From contig JAUXBD010000094.1 of assembly GCA_030619585.1 (NCBI GenBank), positions 1 through 6,270 of the forward strand: DNA of 6,270 nt. Reading direction: 5' to 3'. The position numbers were made by a program, and so were the translations under genes. This DNA is from Desulfobacteraceae bacterium (GTDB taxonomy: Bacteria; Desulfobacterota; Desulfobacteria; Desulfobacterales; SURF-7). This document shows, one piece after another, positions 1 through 6,143 of the stretch. The notes beneath the pieces are model-generated. The model was not told the DNA's origin. It ran no database searches and saw only the letters and a program-made list of their open reading frames with translations. Within the stretch, counting starts at the first letter, position 1, and the number at the start of each line of letters is the position of its first letter.

Positions 1-1245
1 GGCGCATCCAGGGTAAGAGACCTTTTTGTACAGGGCAAAAAAAATGCCCCCTGCATTATTTTCATCGACGAAATAGATGCTGTGGGAAGGCACAGGGGCG
101 CAGGCCTTGGAGGAGGCCACGATGAGAGGGAGCAGACATTAAACCAGCTTCTGGTGGAAATGGACGGGTTTGAATCAAATGAAGGTGTAATACTGATAGC
201 CTCCACAAACCGTCCCGATGTTCTGGATCCCGCTCTTCTTCGCCCGGGCCGGTTTGACAGGCAGGTGGTGGTCTCTTTACCGGACATTAGAGGGCGTGAA
301 AAAATCCTTAAAGTACACATGAAAAAAACACCCATAGACTCGGATGTGGATACCCTTGTGCTGGCAAAAGGAACACCGGGTTTCTCGGGCGCAGACCTTG
401 AAAACATAGTAAACGAAGCTGCTCTTCTCGCCGCCAAACGTGACAAGGAGAAACTCACCATGAAAGACTTTGAAGACTCAAAGGACAAGGTCTACATGGG
501 GCTTGAACGTAAATCTAAAGTTGTAAGAGAGGATGACAGAAGAACAACGGCATACCACGAGGCAGGACATGCCCTTGTTGCCCGTTTCCTTCCCGGCACT
601 GACACGGTTAACAAGATAACGATAATTCCCAGGGGCAGGGCTGCAGGTATTACCTGGTTTCTGCCTGATGAAAGAGATTTTAAATATAAGGATCAGCTTG
701 AAAGTGAGCTGGGTGTTGCATTTGGAGGACGGATTGCAGAGGAGATCGTTTTCGGGCGCATAAGCACCGGAGCATCAAACGATATCAAACAGGCGACAGA
801 TATCGCACAAAAGATGATACGAAATTGGGGTATGAGCGAAAGTCTTGGCCCCTTATCCTATGCCAAGGAGGAAGAGCAGATTTTCCTTGGGCGGGAGATA
901 GCACAGCACAGGGATTACTCAGAAGACACAGCACAAAAGATAGACCAGGAGGTAAACAATCTTGTTAAAAAAAGCTATGAATCTGCAAAAAGCGCATTAA
1001 ATGAAAACACAGACATTTTGCATAAGCTTGCGGAACTTCTGCTGGAAGAAGAGACTGTGCAAGGCTCTGAACTGGATGATCTTATCCGTTCCATGAGACC
1101 TGGTATTAAACTTGCGTCAAACGACTCTCAGGAAAAAACAGATAAACCGGATGGTTCGGACAAATCTACAGACACTCAGAAAAAGACCGCCTGGAAAGAC
1201 AGTAAAAAAAGTGAGGAACCCAAATCAGATCAGGACATGGTTTAA
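1..1245 (+). CDS. ftsH: ATP-dependent zinc metalloprotease FtsH, 5'-truncated by the window edge
   Basis: FtsH is a membrane-anchored hexameric AAA+ protease that extracts and degrades damaged membrane proteins and short-lived regulators at the cytoplasmic face. The frame is open from base 1 and gives 414 residues. About 230 N-terminal residues, including the membrane segments, Walker A and pore loop, must lie upstream (E. coli FtsH is 644 aa). Visible in order, in partial-protein numbering: Walker B IIFIDE (19-24), the second region of homology TNRPD...RPGRFDR (69-87) with arginine fingers, the zinc-protease motif HEAGH (186-190), and the distal Asp ligand in STGASND (D261). The tail (about 371-414) is a Lys/Asp/Ser-rich, probably disordered extension. 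A GTG at 82 is internal to the AAA domain and is not the start. folP follows 28 nt downstream on the same strand. Identity is certain from the motifs. Confidence 0.97.
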   Translation, partial: GASRVRDLFVQGKKNAPCIIFIDEIDAVGRHRGAGLGGGHDEREQTLNQLLVEMDGFESNEGVILIASTNRPDVLDPALLRPGRFDRQVVVSLPDIRGREKILKVHMKKTPIDSDVDTLVLAKGTPGFSGADLENIVNEAALLAAKRDKEKLTMKDFEDSKDKVYMGLERKSKVVREDDRRTTAYHEAGHALVARFLPGTDTVNKITIIPRGRAAGITWFLPDERDFKYKDQLESELGVAFGGRIAEEIVFGRISTGASNDIKQATDIAQKMIRNWGMSESLGPLSYAKEEEQIFLGREIAQHRDYSEDTAQKIDQEVNNLVKKSYESAKSALNENTDILHKLAELLLEEETVQGSELDDLIRSMRPGIKLASNDSQEKTDKPDGSDKSTDTQKKTAWKDSKKSEEPKSDQDMV

Positions 1246-1273
1246 GGGCTCGGAAATAAGATCGCTATAGGAC

Positions 1274-2143
1274 ATGAAGACATACGAACTTTCATGGAGC
1301 GGACACTCCCTTAAACTAGGCAAGCGTACCTGTATAATGGGTATTTTGAATGTAACCCCTGACTCGTTTTCAGACGGAGGAGAATTCCTAAGCACAAACT
1401 CAGCCGTTGCCCATGCCTTAAATATGGTCAAATCAGGCGCAGACATCATCGATGTGGGTGGTGAATCCACACGGCCTTTTTCAGATCAGGTGTCCGAACA
1501 GGAGGAGGCCAAGCGTGTAATACCTGTAATTAAAGAGCTTGCTAAAAAAGTACGGATCCCCATCTCTATAGACACCACAAAGGCAAGTGTGGCAGAACAG
1601 GCTATATGGGCCGGAGCATCTATGATAAACGATGTCGGGGCCATGCGTCTTGACCCTGACATGGCCTCTGTTGCCGGGAAATTTGATGTTCCGGTAATCC
1701 TCATGCACATGAAGGGCAACCCAAAAACCATGCAGGAAAAGCCTGTTTACAATGACCTTGTCAAAGATATCAAAAAATTCCTTAAAACTGCCATTGAAAT
1801 GGCAGGCAAATACAATATCCCCAAATCCAAAATAATTGTTGACCCTGGACTAGGTTTTGGGAAAACAGTTGACCATAATTTCTCCCTGCTAAAACATATA
1901 GGTAAATTTGAGTCACTGGATGTTCCCATTCTTGTGGGCCCGTCAAGAAAAGCTTTTATAAGAAACCTCCTTAAGGAAAATAGTCAAAAGGATCTGAAAT
2001 CAGGCATTTCTGCTGTTGAAACCGGCACCCAGGCAGCAGTGGCTGCTGCAGTACTAAACGGGGCACACATGGTACGGGTCCATGATGTGGCAAGTACCCG
2101 GACAACAGTACAAGTTATCGATGCAATAAAAACCGCTGAATAG
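1274..2143 (+). CDS. folP: Dihydropteroate synthase
   Basis: FolP condenses p-aminobenzoate with 6-hydroxymethyl-7,8-dihydropterin diphosphate to give dihydropteroate in cytosolic folate synthesis; it is the sulfonamide target. The 289-aa product is of usual length and holds the whole TIM-barrel signature set: MGILNVTPDSFSDGG (22-36, metal-binding N26), DVGGESTRP (60-68), SIDTTKA with D100, INDVGAM (N119), VDPGLGFGK with D190, GPSRKAF with K226, and RVHDV with R268 and H270. The start is forced, because an in-frame TAG lies at 1268-1270, two codons before the ATG. The Shine-Dalgarno sequence is poor: the nearest AGGA-like bases almost touch the ATG and a GGAA at about 1252 is rather far, so translation may depend on coupling with ftsH 28 nt upstream. 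coaX follows after 13 nt. Confidence 0.97.
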   Translation: MKTYELSWSGHSLKLGKRTCIMGILNVTPDSFSDGGEFLSTNSAVAHALNMVKSGADIIDVGGESTRPFSDQVSEQEEAKRVIPVIKELAKKVRIPISIDTTKASVAEQAIWAGASMINDVGAMRLDPDMASVAGKFDVPVILMHMKGNPKTMQEKPVYNDLVKDIKKFLKTAIEMAGKYNIPKSKIIVDPGLGFGKTVDHNFSLLKHIGKFESLDVPILVGPSRKAFIRNLLKENSQKDLKSGISAVETGTQAAVAAAVLNGAHMVRVHDVASTRTTVQVIDAIKTAE

Positions 2144-2147
2144 AGGA
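2142..2147 (+). promoter_or_regulatory. Ribosome binding site of coaX overlapping the folP stop
   Basis: AGAGGA lies nine bases before the coaX ATG and shares its first two bases with the folP TAG stop. It fixes the coaX start and suggests translational coupling between the two genes. Confidence 0.8.
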
Positions 2148-2156
2148 ATATTCAAA

Positions 2157-2918
2157 ATGCTTCTTGTAATAGATGTGGGGAATACGAATACCGTCATAGG
2201 AGTATTTGACAAAAAAAAGCTCGTGAAGGACTGGCGGATACGAACGGAAAGAGATACTACCAAAGATGAGTTTAGTCTCCTTGTTGCCGGCCTTTTTAGG
2301 GAGAGCGACATCGACCTTTCCTGTATTGACAGGACCGTCATATCCAGCGTTGTGCCACCCATTATGGCAATGTACGATTCTTTCTGCCGAAAATATTTAA
2401 ATCATCCTCCTGTATGGATTGATGCTGAAACTGTTGATATGCCCAACCTTTACGACAACCCTTCCGAGGTTGGTGCAGACAGGATCGTAAATGCAACAGC
2501 TGCATTTAACAAGTATAAAACAAGTCTGATAGTGATAGATTTCGGCACAGCCACCACCTTTGATGCCATATCTCCTGAAGGAGAATACCTGGGAGGCGCA
2601 ATAGCCCCGGGTATAATGATCTCTTCAGAAGCTTTGTTTAAAAAAGCATCCAAACTACCAAGGGTTGACCTTATGGTGCCACCTGAAAAAGTTGTGGGCA
2701 AAGATACCCAGGGCAGCATAAAATCCGGCATCATCTTTGGTTATGCAGGACTTGTGGACGGAATCGTGAAACGTATGAAAGAGGAGATGGGCACAAACCC
2801 CAAGATAGTTGCAACCGGAGGTCTTGCGACACTGATAAGCAAGGTTGCAAAGTCAATTGAATCTGTTGAACCGGACCTGACGCTGGAGGGGCTTAGGATA
2901 ATCGGCGAGAAACCTTAA
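2157..2918 (+). CDS. coaX: Type III pantothenate kinase
   Basis: CoaX phosphorylates pantothenate, the first step of coenzyme A synthesis. The type III (ASKHA-fold) enzymes are known to differ from CoaA by needing a monovalent cation and by lacking CoA feedback inhibition. The 253-aa protein is of normal length and carries the phosphate-binding DVGNTN (6-11), the VISSVVPP strand (61-68), EVGADRIVN with catalytic D108, the second phosphate loop DFGTATT (128-134), GGAIAPGI (146-153) and ATGGLA (219-224). The start is supported by AGAGGA at 2142-2147, nine bases before the ATG; this site overlaps the folP stop codon, so coaX is probably translated in step with folP. It is the last gene of the + strand run, and the following DNA is repeat-bearing and convergent. 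Confidence 0.97.
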   Translation: MLLVIDVGNTNTVIGVFDKKKLVKDWRIRTERDTTKDEFSLLVAGLFRESDIDLSCIDRTVISSVVPPIMAMYDSFCRKYLNHPPVWIDAETVDMPNLYDNPSEVGADRIVNATAAFNKYKTSLIVIDFGTATTFDAISPEGEYLGGAIAPGIMISSEALFKKASKLPRVDLMVPPEKVVGKDTQGSIKSGIIFGYAGLVDGIVKRMKEEMGTNPKIVATGGLATLISKVAKSIESVEPDLTLEGLRIIGEKP

Positions 2919-2946
2919 AGATTGAATATCGAACATGTTAAAAGAT

Positions 2947-3080
2947 GAACGTCGAACATCGAACGTCCAACATCGAATTTTGAATAAGGTATTCTGCCTA
3001 TTTTTATAAACTATAAACTGGCGAAGCGGAGCGATTTCATTATTCGATGTTCAACGTTGGGCGTTCGATGTTCGATGTTC
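2947..3080. repeat. Imperfect inverted repeat of GAACATC-type words between convergent genes
   Basis: The left arm (2947-2978) and the reverse complement of the right arm (3042-3080) match in 23 of 25 bases over the GAACRTCGAACATCGAACGYCCAAC part. They match again over ATCGAAT after a 7-base insertion in the right arm. Each arm is itself a run of near-tandem GAAC(A/G)TC words, and a weaker copy (ATCGAACAT) precedes the left arm at about 2928. The 63-base centre (2979-3041) holds an AT-rich stretch and GCGAAGCGGAGCG. The structure could fold into a long hairpin. TTTTTT at 3082-3087 directly follows the right arm on the + strand, so it could also help end the coaX transcript. The right arm runs into the - strand hydrolase gene. 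Similar words recur in many environmental bacterial genomes (recollection, not searched). No transposase is present. Confidence 0.8.
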
Positions 3081-4016
3081 GTTTTTTGCGCAGGACCGAA
3101 AATACCCGGAAAAGCCCTTTACACTGTTTGCAAGAAAATCCCGTTCTCTTTTTCTTACCGAATTTTCCATCTCGAAAAAACCTGAAAGTAGCTTATCTTC
3201 CCTTAACAGTATGTCTATGCAATTATCAACAAAATCCTTGTTATCTAAATTCTTCATTTCACCTTTGATGATCCTCTTCCATAAAAAAAGCTGATCTTTG
3301 TGCGTCCTAAGCATCCTTTGGGCATCATCTCTGATACCCAGATGGCTGTAACATATTTTCAAAGAATTTAGTGCAGACAACTTATCTATGCTGTTAAGAT
3401 AGGTTTCAAAGAAAAACTTCGGGGGTGTTGCAGGACGAAGGTATTTGCCACCATTATCAAGAGATAAACACACTCCTCCGGCCTCTCCTGCAAACAGAAA
3501 CTCCTTTGTATAAAAACTCACATGGTGCTGAGAATGGCCCGGAGTTATGACAGGTGTAACGATACTGGAACAAAAAGTTTTTGCATCCACAAGATGCTTT
3601 GAATCAACAGGTTTAATCCTGCCATAGGCCATTCCTATATCTTCAAGAACTTTAACCGTTCCTTTCCATAAACGTTCAGGATCGATCAGGTGGGGTATTC
3701 CCGCCTCATGGCAGATGATCCGGACTTCCGGAAAAAAATCTACTATATCACCTATTCCACCGGCATGATCAATGTGAATATGCGTAAGGAGAATACAATC
3801 AAGATGTTTGACCTTTAAACTCTCAAGGGCCTTTACAAGTGAGGGTATTGTAACTGATGGGCCAACATCAACAACAAATGTCTCTTTTCCTTTATACAGC
3901 CATACACCGATAAAATCATCAAACCCAGGTATTTGTGGGAAAAGGGTAATAAGGTAGAGTGTATCTGATATTTTTTCTACGTTTACATCAACAGGCAGGT
4001 TAAGCTCTTTAGTCAT
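3051..4016 (-). CDS. Metallo-beta-lactamase-fold hydrolase, substrate unknown
   Basis: This 321-aa protein belongs to the broad MBL-fold (glyoxalase II-like) hydrolases, which use a dinuclear metal centre. Visible ligands are THIHIDH (H79, H81, D83, H84), TPGH (H161) and YSH (H225). The usual bridging Asp of the GD motif is replaced by Glu (AGEAGG, E178). Residues 35-50 form the expected first strand ending in VVDVG. No signal peptide or membrane segment is seen, so it is probably cytosolic. The region after about 235 is a helical, Lys-rich extension. The last ten residues, NEHRTSNAQR, and the stop are encoded by the right arm of the intergenic inverted repeat, so the native C-terminus was probably altered. 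The ATG overlaps the stop of the upstream zinc-ribbon gene (ATGA, 4013-4016) and there is no clear Shine-Dalgarno, so translation is likely coupled. The fold is sure; the substrate cannot be told from sequence. Confidence 0.9.
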   Translation of the reverse strand: MTKELNLPVDVNVEKISDTLYLITLFPQIPGFDDFIGVWLYKGKETFVVDVGPSVTIPSLVKALESLKVKHLDCILLTHIHIDHAGGIGDIVDFFPEVRIICHEAGIPHLIDPERLWKGTVKVLEDIGMAYGRIKPVDSKHLVDAKTFCSSIVTPVITPGHSQHHVSFYTKEFLFAGEAGGVCLSLDNGGKYLRPATPPKFFFETYLNSIDKLSALNSLKICYSHLGIRDDAQRMLRTHKDQLFLWKRIIKGEMKNLDNKDFVDNCIDILLREDKLLSGFFEMENSVRKRERDFLANSVKGFSGYFRSCAKNEHRTSNAQR

Positions 4017-4690
4017 ATAATACCGATATTTTTCATGGACTCCTTGAACACCCGGTAAAACATTTCGTAATCTGACAGACCTCTTCCAAGTATTTTGTCA
4101 AAGTCATTAATATCTTTCATGTTTACAATAATGTTGGTGCTGTTGTGGAGTGTCATCATATTGTCCATGGTACGGAACCTTCTGGTTAACATAATCACAT
4201 AAATATTGCGGCGGGTAATCATCTCAAGACGCTCAAGATAGACCATCACCCCGTTTGATTCAGGGCTTTTTGAATCAAACTCATCGTTCACCACAAGCAT
4301 ATCATAATCATGGTACCGCATCTTTTTTATGGCATTCCTTACACTGTCCACCTCCGTTATGTGGTACTCCATAAATTCCAAAACCGGCTTTATGATTTTA
4401 TCTTTTAAAGACTGGTCTGCCTCACAAACAAGGGCTGTTTTGCCCTCCTCTTCTGCAAACTCAAAGGGGCTATCATCAGCTTCATAATCATCCCCGCCGG
4501 TGTCGTCCGAGGAAAAATCAGGTCCTTCGTCATCTGAAAAATCAAACCCTGTACCTTCAAGCATCTGACCGGATGTGACGGTTATCTTGCTTTTGCACTT
4601 TGGACACAAAAAGGATGCTGTTTTTCCAAGCGGTATCTTGTCATCGGAAATTGTGAACTTTCTCTGGCATTTATCACATGTAATGTCCAT
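4013..4690 (-). CDS. Zinc-ribbon plus receiver-like (probably pseudo-receiver) protein
   Basis: The 225-aa protein begins with an MJ0042-type zinc ribbon with ligands C5, C8, C29 and C32 (ITCDKCQRKF ... FLCPKCKSK). A strongly acidic, probably flexible linker follows (about 49-82, rich in Asp/Glu/Ser). Residues 84-210 have the strand-helix order of a CheY-like receiver: ALVCEADQS, YDMLVVNDEF, NIYVIMLTRR, NIIVNMKDI. When lined up by eye with CheY, the phospho-acceptor place falls on N135 (D136 is next to it), the conserved Thr is kept (T169), and the switch Lys place falls on N190, so phosphorylation is doubtful. No output DNA-binding domain is seen. The gene lies 28 nt after the PilT-like gene and overlaps the hydrolase gene by 4 nt. 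A GAGG at 4696-4699 supports the start. Inferred role: an adaptor for the pilus motor; no named homologue is recognised. Confidence 0.85.
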   Translation of the reverse strand: MDITCDKCQRKFTISDDKIPLGKTASFLCPKCKSKITVTSGQMLEGTGFDFSDDEGPDFSSDDTGGDDYEADDSPFEFAEEEGKTALVCEADQSLKDKIIKPVLEFMEYHITEVDSVRNAIKKMRYHDYDMLVVNDEFDSKSPESNGVMVYLERLEMITRRNIYVIMLTRRFRTMDNMMTLHNSTNIIVNMKDINDFDKILGRGLSDYEMFYRVFKESMKNIGII

Positions 4691-4695
4691 ACAGA

Positions 4696-4699
4696 CCTC
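4696..4699 (-). promoter_or_regulatory. Ribosome binding site of the zinc-ribbon/receiver gene
   Basis: GAGG on the - strand lies five bases before the ATG at 4690-4688, in the 28-nt gap after the pilT-like gene. It supports the chosen start and independent initiation within the operon. Confidence 0.6.
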
Positions 4700-4718
4700 G
4701 TCATTTCTGGTTGCTTGT

Positions 4719-5885
4719 TTACTTCAATTTGCCGTAGCCGGTATCAAGCTCAAGCTTATCAATATCTGTGGTGGACTCTCCTCTTCTGCTCTTGACCGTA
4801 TCAATACCACGTCCCACAATCCCCTTACGGGAAGCATAAGTCCTTGCAACCTCCTGTGATATAAGTCCCTGTTCATACAGGTTAACAATATAACGGTCAA
4901 ATGTACTCATACCGAACGCCTCGTTTAGTTCCATCATCTCGTAAAAAGTCCTTCCGTCAGCCTCACCATGTAAAATAGCATCCTTGACCCTTAAATTAGT
5001 ACCAAGTATCTCAAAAGCAGCTATCCTTCCACCTATGGTTCTGGGAAGGAGCCTCTGGCCGACTATCCAGCGAAGGGTTTCTGCGAGACGTATGCGGACC
5101 TGTGCCGCCTCGTCAGTATTGAACATGCCAAGTATACGGTTTATGGTCTGGCCTGCATCAACGGTATGCAGTGTTGTTAGGACAAGATGGCCTGTTTCCG
5201 CAGCGCTCAGGCCAATCTCAACAGACTCCCTGTCGCGCATCTCTCCAACCAGTATAATCTTTGGCGCCTGCCTCAGGGCTGCACGCAAGCCTGAAGCAAA
5301 TGTATCAAAATCAGTGCCAAGTTCCCTCTGGTTAAACGTGGATTTCTTGTGTGGATGCTGGTACTCAATCGGGTCTTCAAGAGTTACAATATGTACGGCC
5401 TTTGTTTCATTAATCTCATTTAATATTGCTGCAAGTGATGTGGATTTACCTGATCCTGTTGCACCTGTCACAAAAACGATACCGTTTTTCTCCAATGCAA
5501 TCTTGTGAAAAACTTCTGGTAAACGTCTTGTCTTTATGGAAGGCACCGTTGATTCAAGCCGCCTTAATACAATTGAATATTTGCCGGACTGGGAAAAAAT
5601 ATTTATCCTGAAACGGGCTTTTCCCGGAAGGCTGTAAGAAAGGTCACATGATCCCCGGCGAAAGAGCGACTCTGTTAAACGGCGATCACCGTTAATAAGG
5701 TTTAAAGCAATTATCTCCGTCTGGAAGGGTGTAAGCTCCTTGAAGGCAGGCTCCATATCAACATTTTCCAAATCACCTGAGTTCTCAACCTGCATCGGCC
5801 TTCCCACAGTAAGAATAAGATCAGACACATTGTCATAAGAATCCAGCATTTTTGCCAGGATATGATCAGTTTCCTGCTTCTTCAT
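4719..5885 (-). CDS. PilT-subfamily type IV pilus ATPase
   Basis: This is a hexameric secretion-superfamily ATPase of the kind that powers type IV pilus retraction at the inner face of the cytoplasmic membrane. The 388-aa product has an N-terminal PAS-like domain (SDLILTVGRPMQVE at 21-34), Walker A GATGSGKST (141-149), the Asp box TLEDPIEY (168-175), Walker B IILVGEMRD (210-218) and the His box HLVLTTLHTVDA (233-244). All catalytic motifs are intact. It is longer than classical PilT (about 345 aa). It lacks the C-terminal AIRNLIRE motif, having LRVKDAILHGEADGRTFYEM (298-317) in that region, and ends in a charged tail (about 355-388). It therefore belongs to a divergent PilT branch, and a symbol is withheld. 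AAGAGG eight bases upstream supports the start. It heads an operon with the zinc-ribbon/receiver and hydrolase genes, and its leader is filled with 9-bp repeats. Confidence 0.93.
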   Translation of the reverse strand: MKKQETDHILAKMLDSYDNVSDLILTVGRPMQVENSGDLENVDMEPAFKELTPFQTEIIALNLINGDRRLTESLFRRGSCDLSYSLPGKARFRINIFSQSGKYSIVLRRLESTVPSIKTRRLPEVFHKIALEKNGIVFVTGATGSGKSTSLAAILNEINETKAVHIVTLEDPIEYQHPHKKSTFNQRELGTDFDTFASGLRAALRQAPKIILVGEMRDRESVEIGLSAAETGHLVLTTLHTVDAGQTINRILGMFNTDEAAQVRIRLAETLRWIVGQRLLPRTIGGRIAAFEILGTNLRVKDAILHGEADGRTFYEMMELNEAFGMSTFDRYIVNLYEQGLISQEVARTYASRKGIVGRGIDTVKSRRGESTTDIDKLELDTGYGKLK

Positions 5886-5893
5886 AGTACAGG

Positions 5894-5899
5894 CCTCTT
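5894..5899 (-). promoter_or_regulatory. Ribosome binding site of the pilT-like gene
   Basis: AAGAGG on the - strand lies eight bases before the ATG at 5885-5883. It is only 15 bases from the edge of the 9-bp tandem repeat, so repeat length could affect the leader of this mRNA. Confidence 0.7.
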
Positions 5900-5914
5900 G
5901 TTTTGTTTTACCGG

Positions 5915-6022
5915 TTTAACTAATTCAACCAGTTTAACCAATTCAACTAATTCAACTAATTCAACTAATTTAACTAATTTAACTAATTTAACCAATTCAA
6001 CCAATTTAACCAATTCAACTAA
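5915..6022. repeat. Tandem repeat of twelve 9-bp units (TTYAACYAR)
   Basis: Twelve uninterrupted units of exactly 9 bp are present on the + strand. Six units are TTCAAC-type and six are TTTAAC-type. Units differ only at place 3 (T/C), place 7 (T/C) and once at place 9 (A/G), all transitions. The array starts 29 bases upstream of the pilT-like ATG and ends 4 bases before the TAA of the next upstream reading frame, so it fills nearly all of the 141-nt gap. Because the unit is a multiple of three, both strands stay open through it, giving spurious Asn-Leu/Ser-Thr or Leu-Val-Lys/Glu peptides. The - strand units (TTRGTTRAA) would be transcribed in the pilT leader if the genes are co-transcribed. 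No clear promoter or terminator is seen in the gap. Confidence 0.93.
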
Positions 6023-6026
6023 TTTA

Positions 6027-6143
6027 TTATGCCTCTGTAAAATCCGTAGGAGGATTTCTTAGCAAAGGTGCGAAAAATTTTTTCTCCTGGGCCTTTGTAT
6101 AGGCATCTTCAGCAGATATAAAACCTTTTTTAAACAAACTCAT
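6027..6143 (-). pseudogene. 3' end of a split gene, second frame (possible frameshifted C-terminus)
   Basis: This 38-codon frame reads MSLFKKGFISAEDAYTKAQ and then ends KKFFAPLLRNPPTDFTEA before TAA. The composition is protein-like, and the FISAEDAYTKA stretch resembles the C-terminal helix of PilT-type ATPases (compare QGLISQEVARTYA in the neighbouring PilT-like protein), which is only a resemblance. No Shine-Dalgarno precedes the ATG, and an in-frame TGA sits three codons upstream of it. It overlaps the end of the upstream frame by 14 nt, in a different frame. The simplest reading is that both frames belong to one gene interrupted by a single-base frameshift, genuine or a sequencing error. 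A small separate, translationally coupled gene is the alternative. Confidence 0.5.

Noticed and set aside
82..84. GTG as the start of ftsH
   Set aside because: The frame is open from base 1 and the residues before it (Walker B region, GASRVRDLF) are conserved FtsH sequence, so the gene is cut by the window edge.
2054..2362. - strand open frame across the folP-coaX junction
   Set aside because: It is antisense to two certain genes and shows no domain or ribosome binding site.
3047..3268. + strand open frame starting in the inverted repeat (MFNVGRSMFDVRF)
   Set aside because: Its beginning is just the translated repeat and the rest is antisense to the MBL hydrolase gene.
4984..5508. 174-codon + strand open frame
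   Set aside because: It lies wholly antisense to the well-supported PilT-like ATPase, and its translation is Ser/Arg/Pro-rich without any motif.
5915..6022. CRISPR array
   Set aside because: Units are 9 bp with no spacers and no cas genes nearby; it is a simple tandem repeat.
5862..6062. + strand open frame rich in Asn-Ser-Thr and Asn-Leu-Thr
   Set aside because: It exists only because the 9-bp repeat keeps all frames regular; it has no ribosome binding site and lies opposite the pilT leader and the coding-like end at 6027-6143.
6026..6062. Possible - strand promoter with CATAAT just before the 9-bp repeat
   Set aside because: The -10-like hexamer has no -35 element at proper spacing, and it overlaps the coding-like end of the upstream frame, so it is too weak to report.
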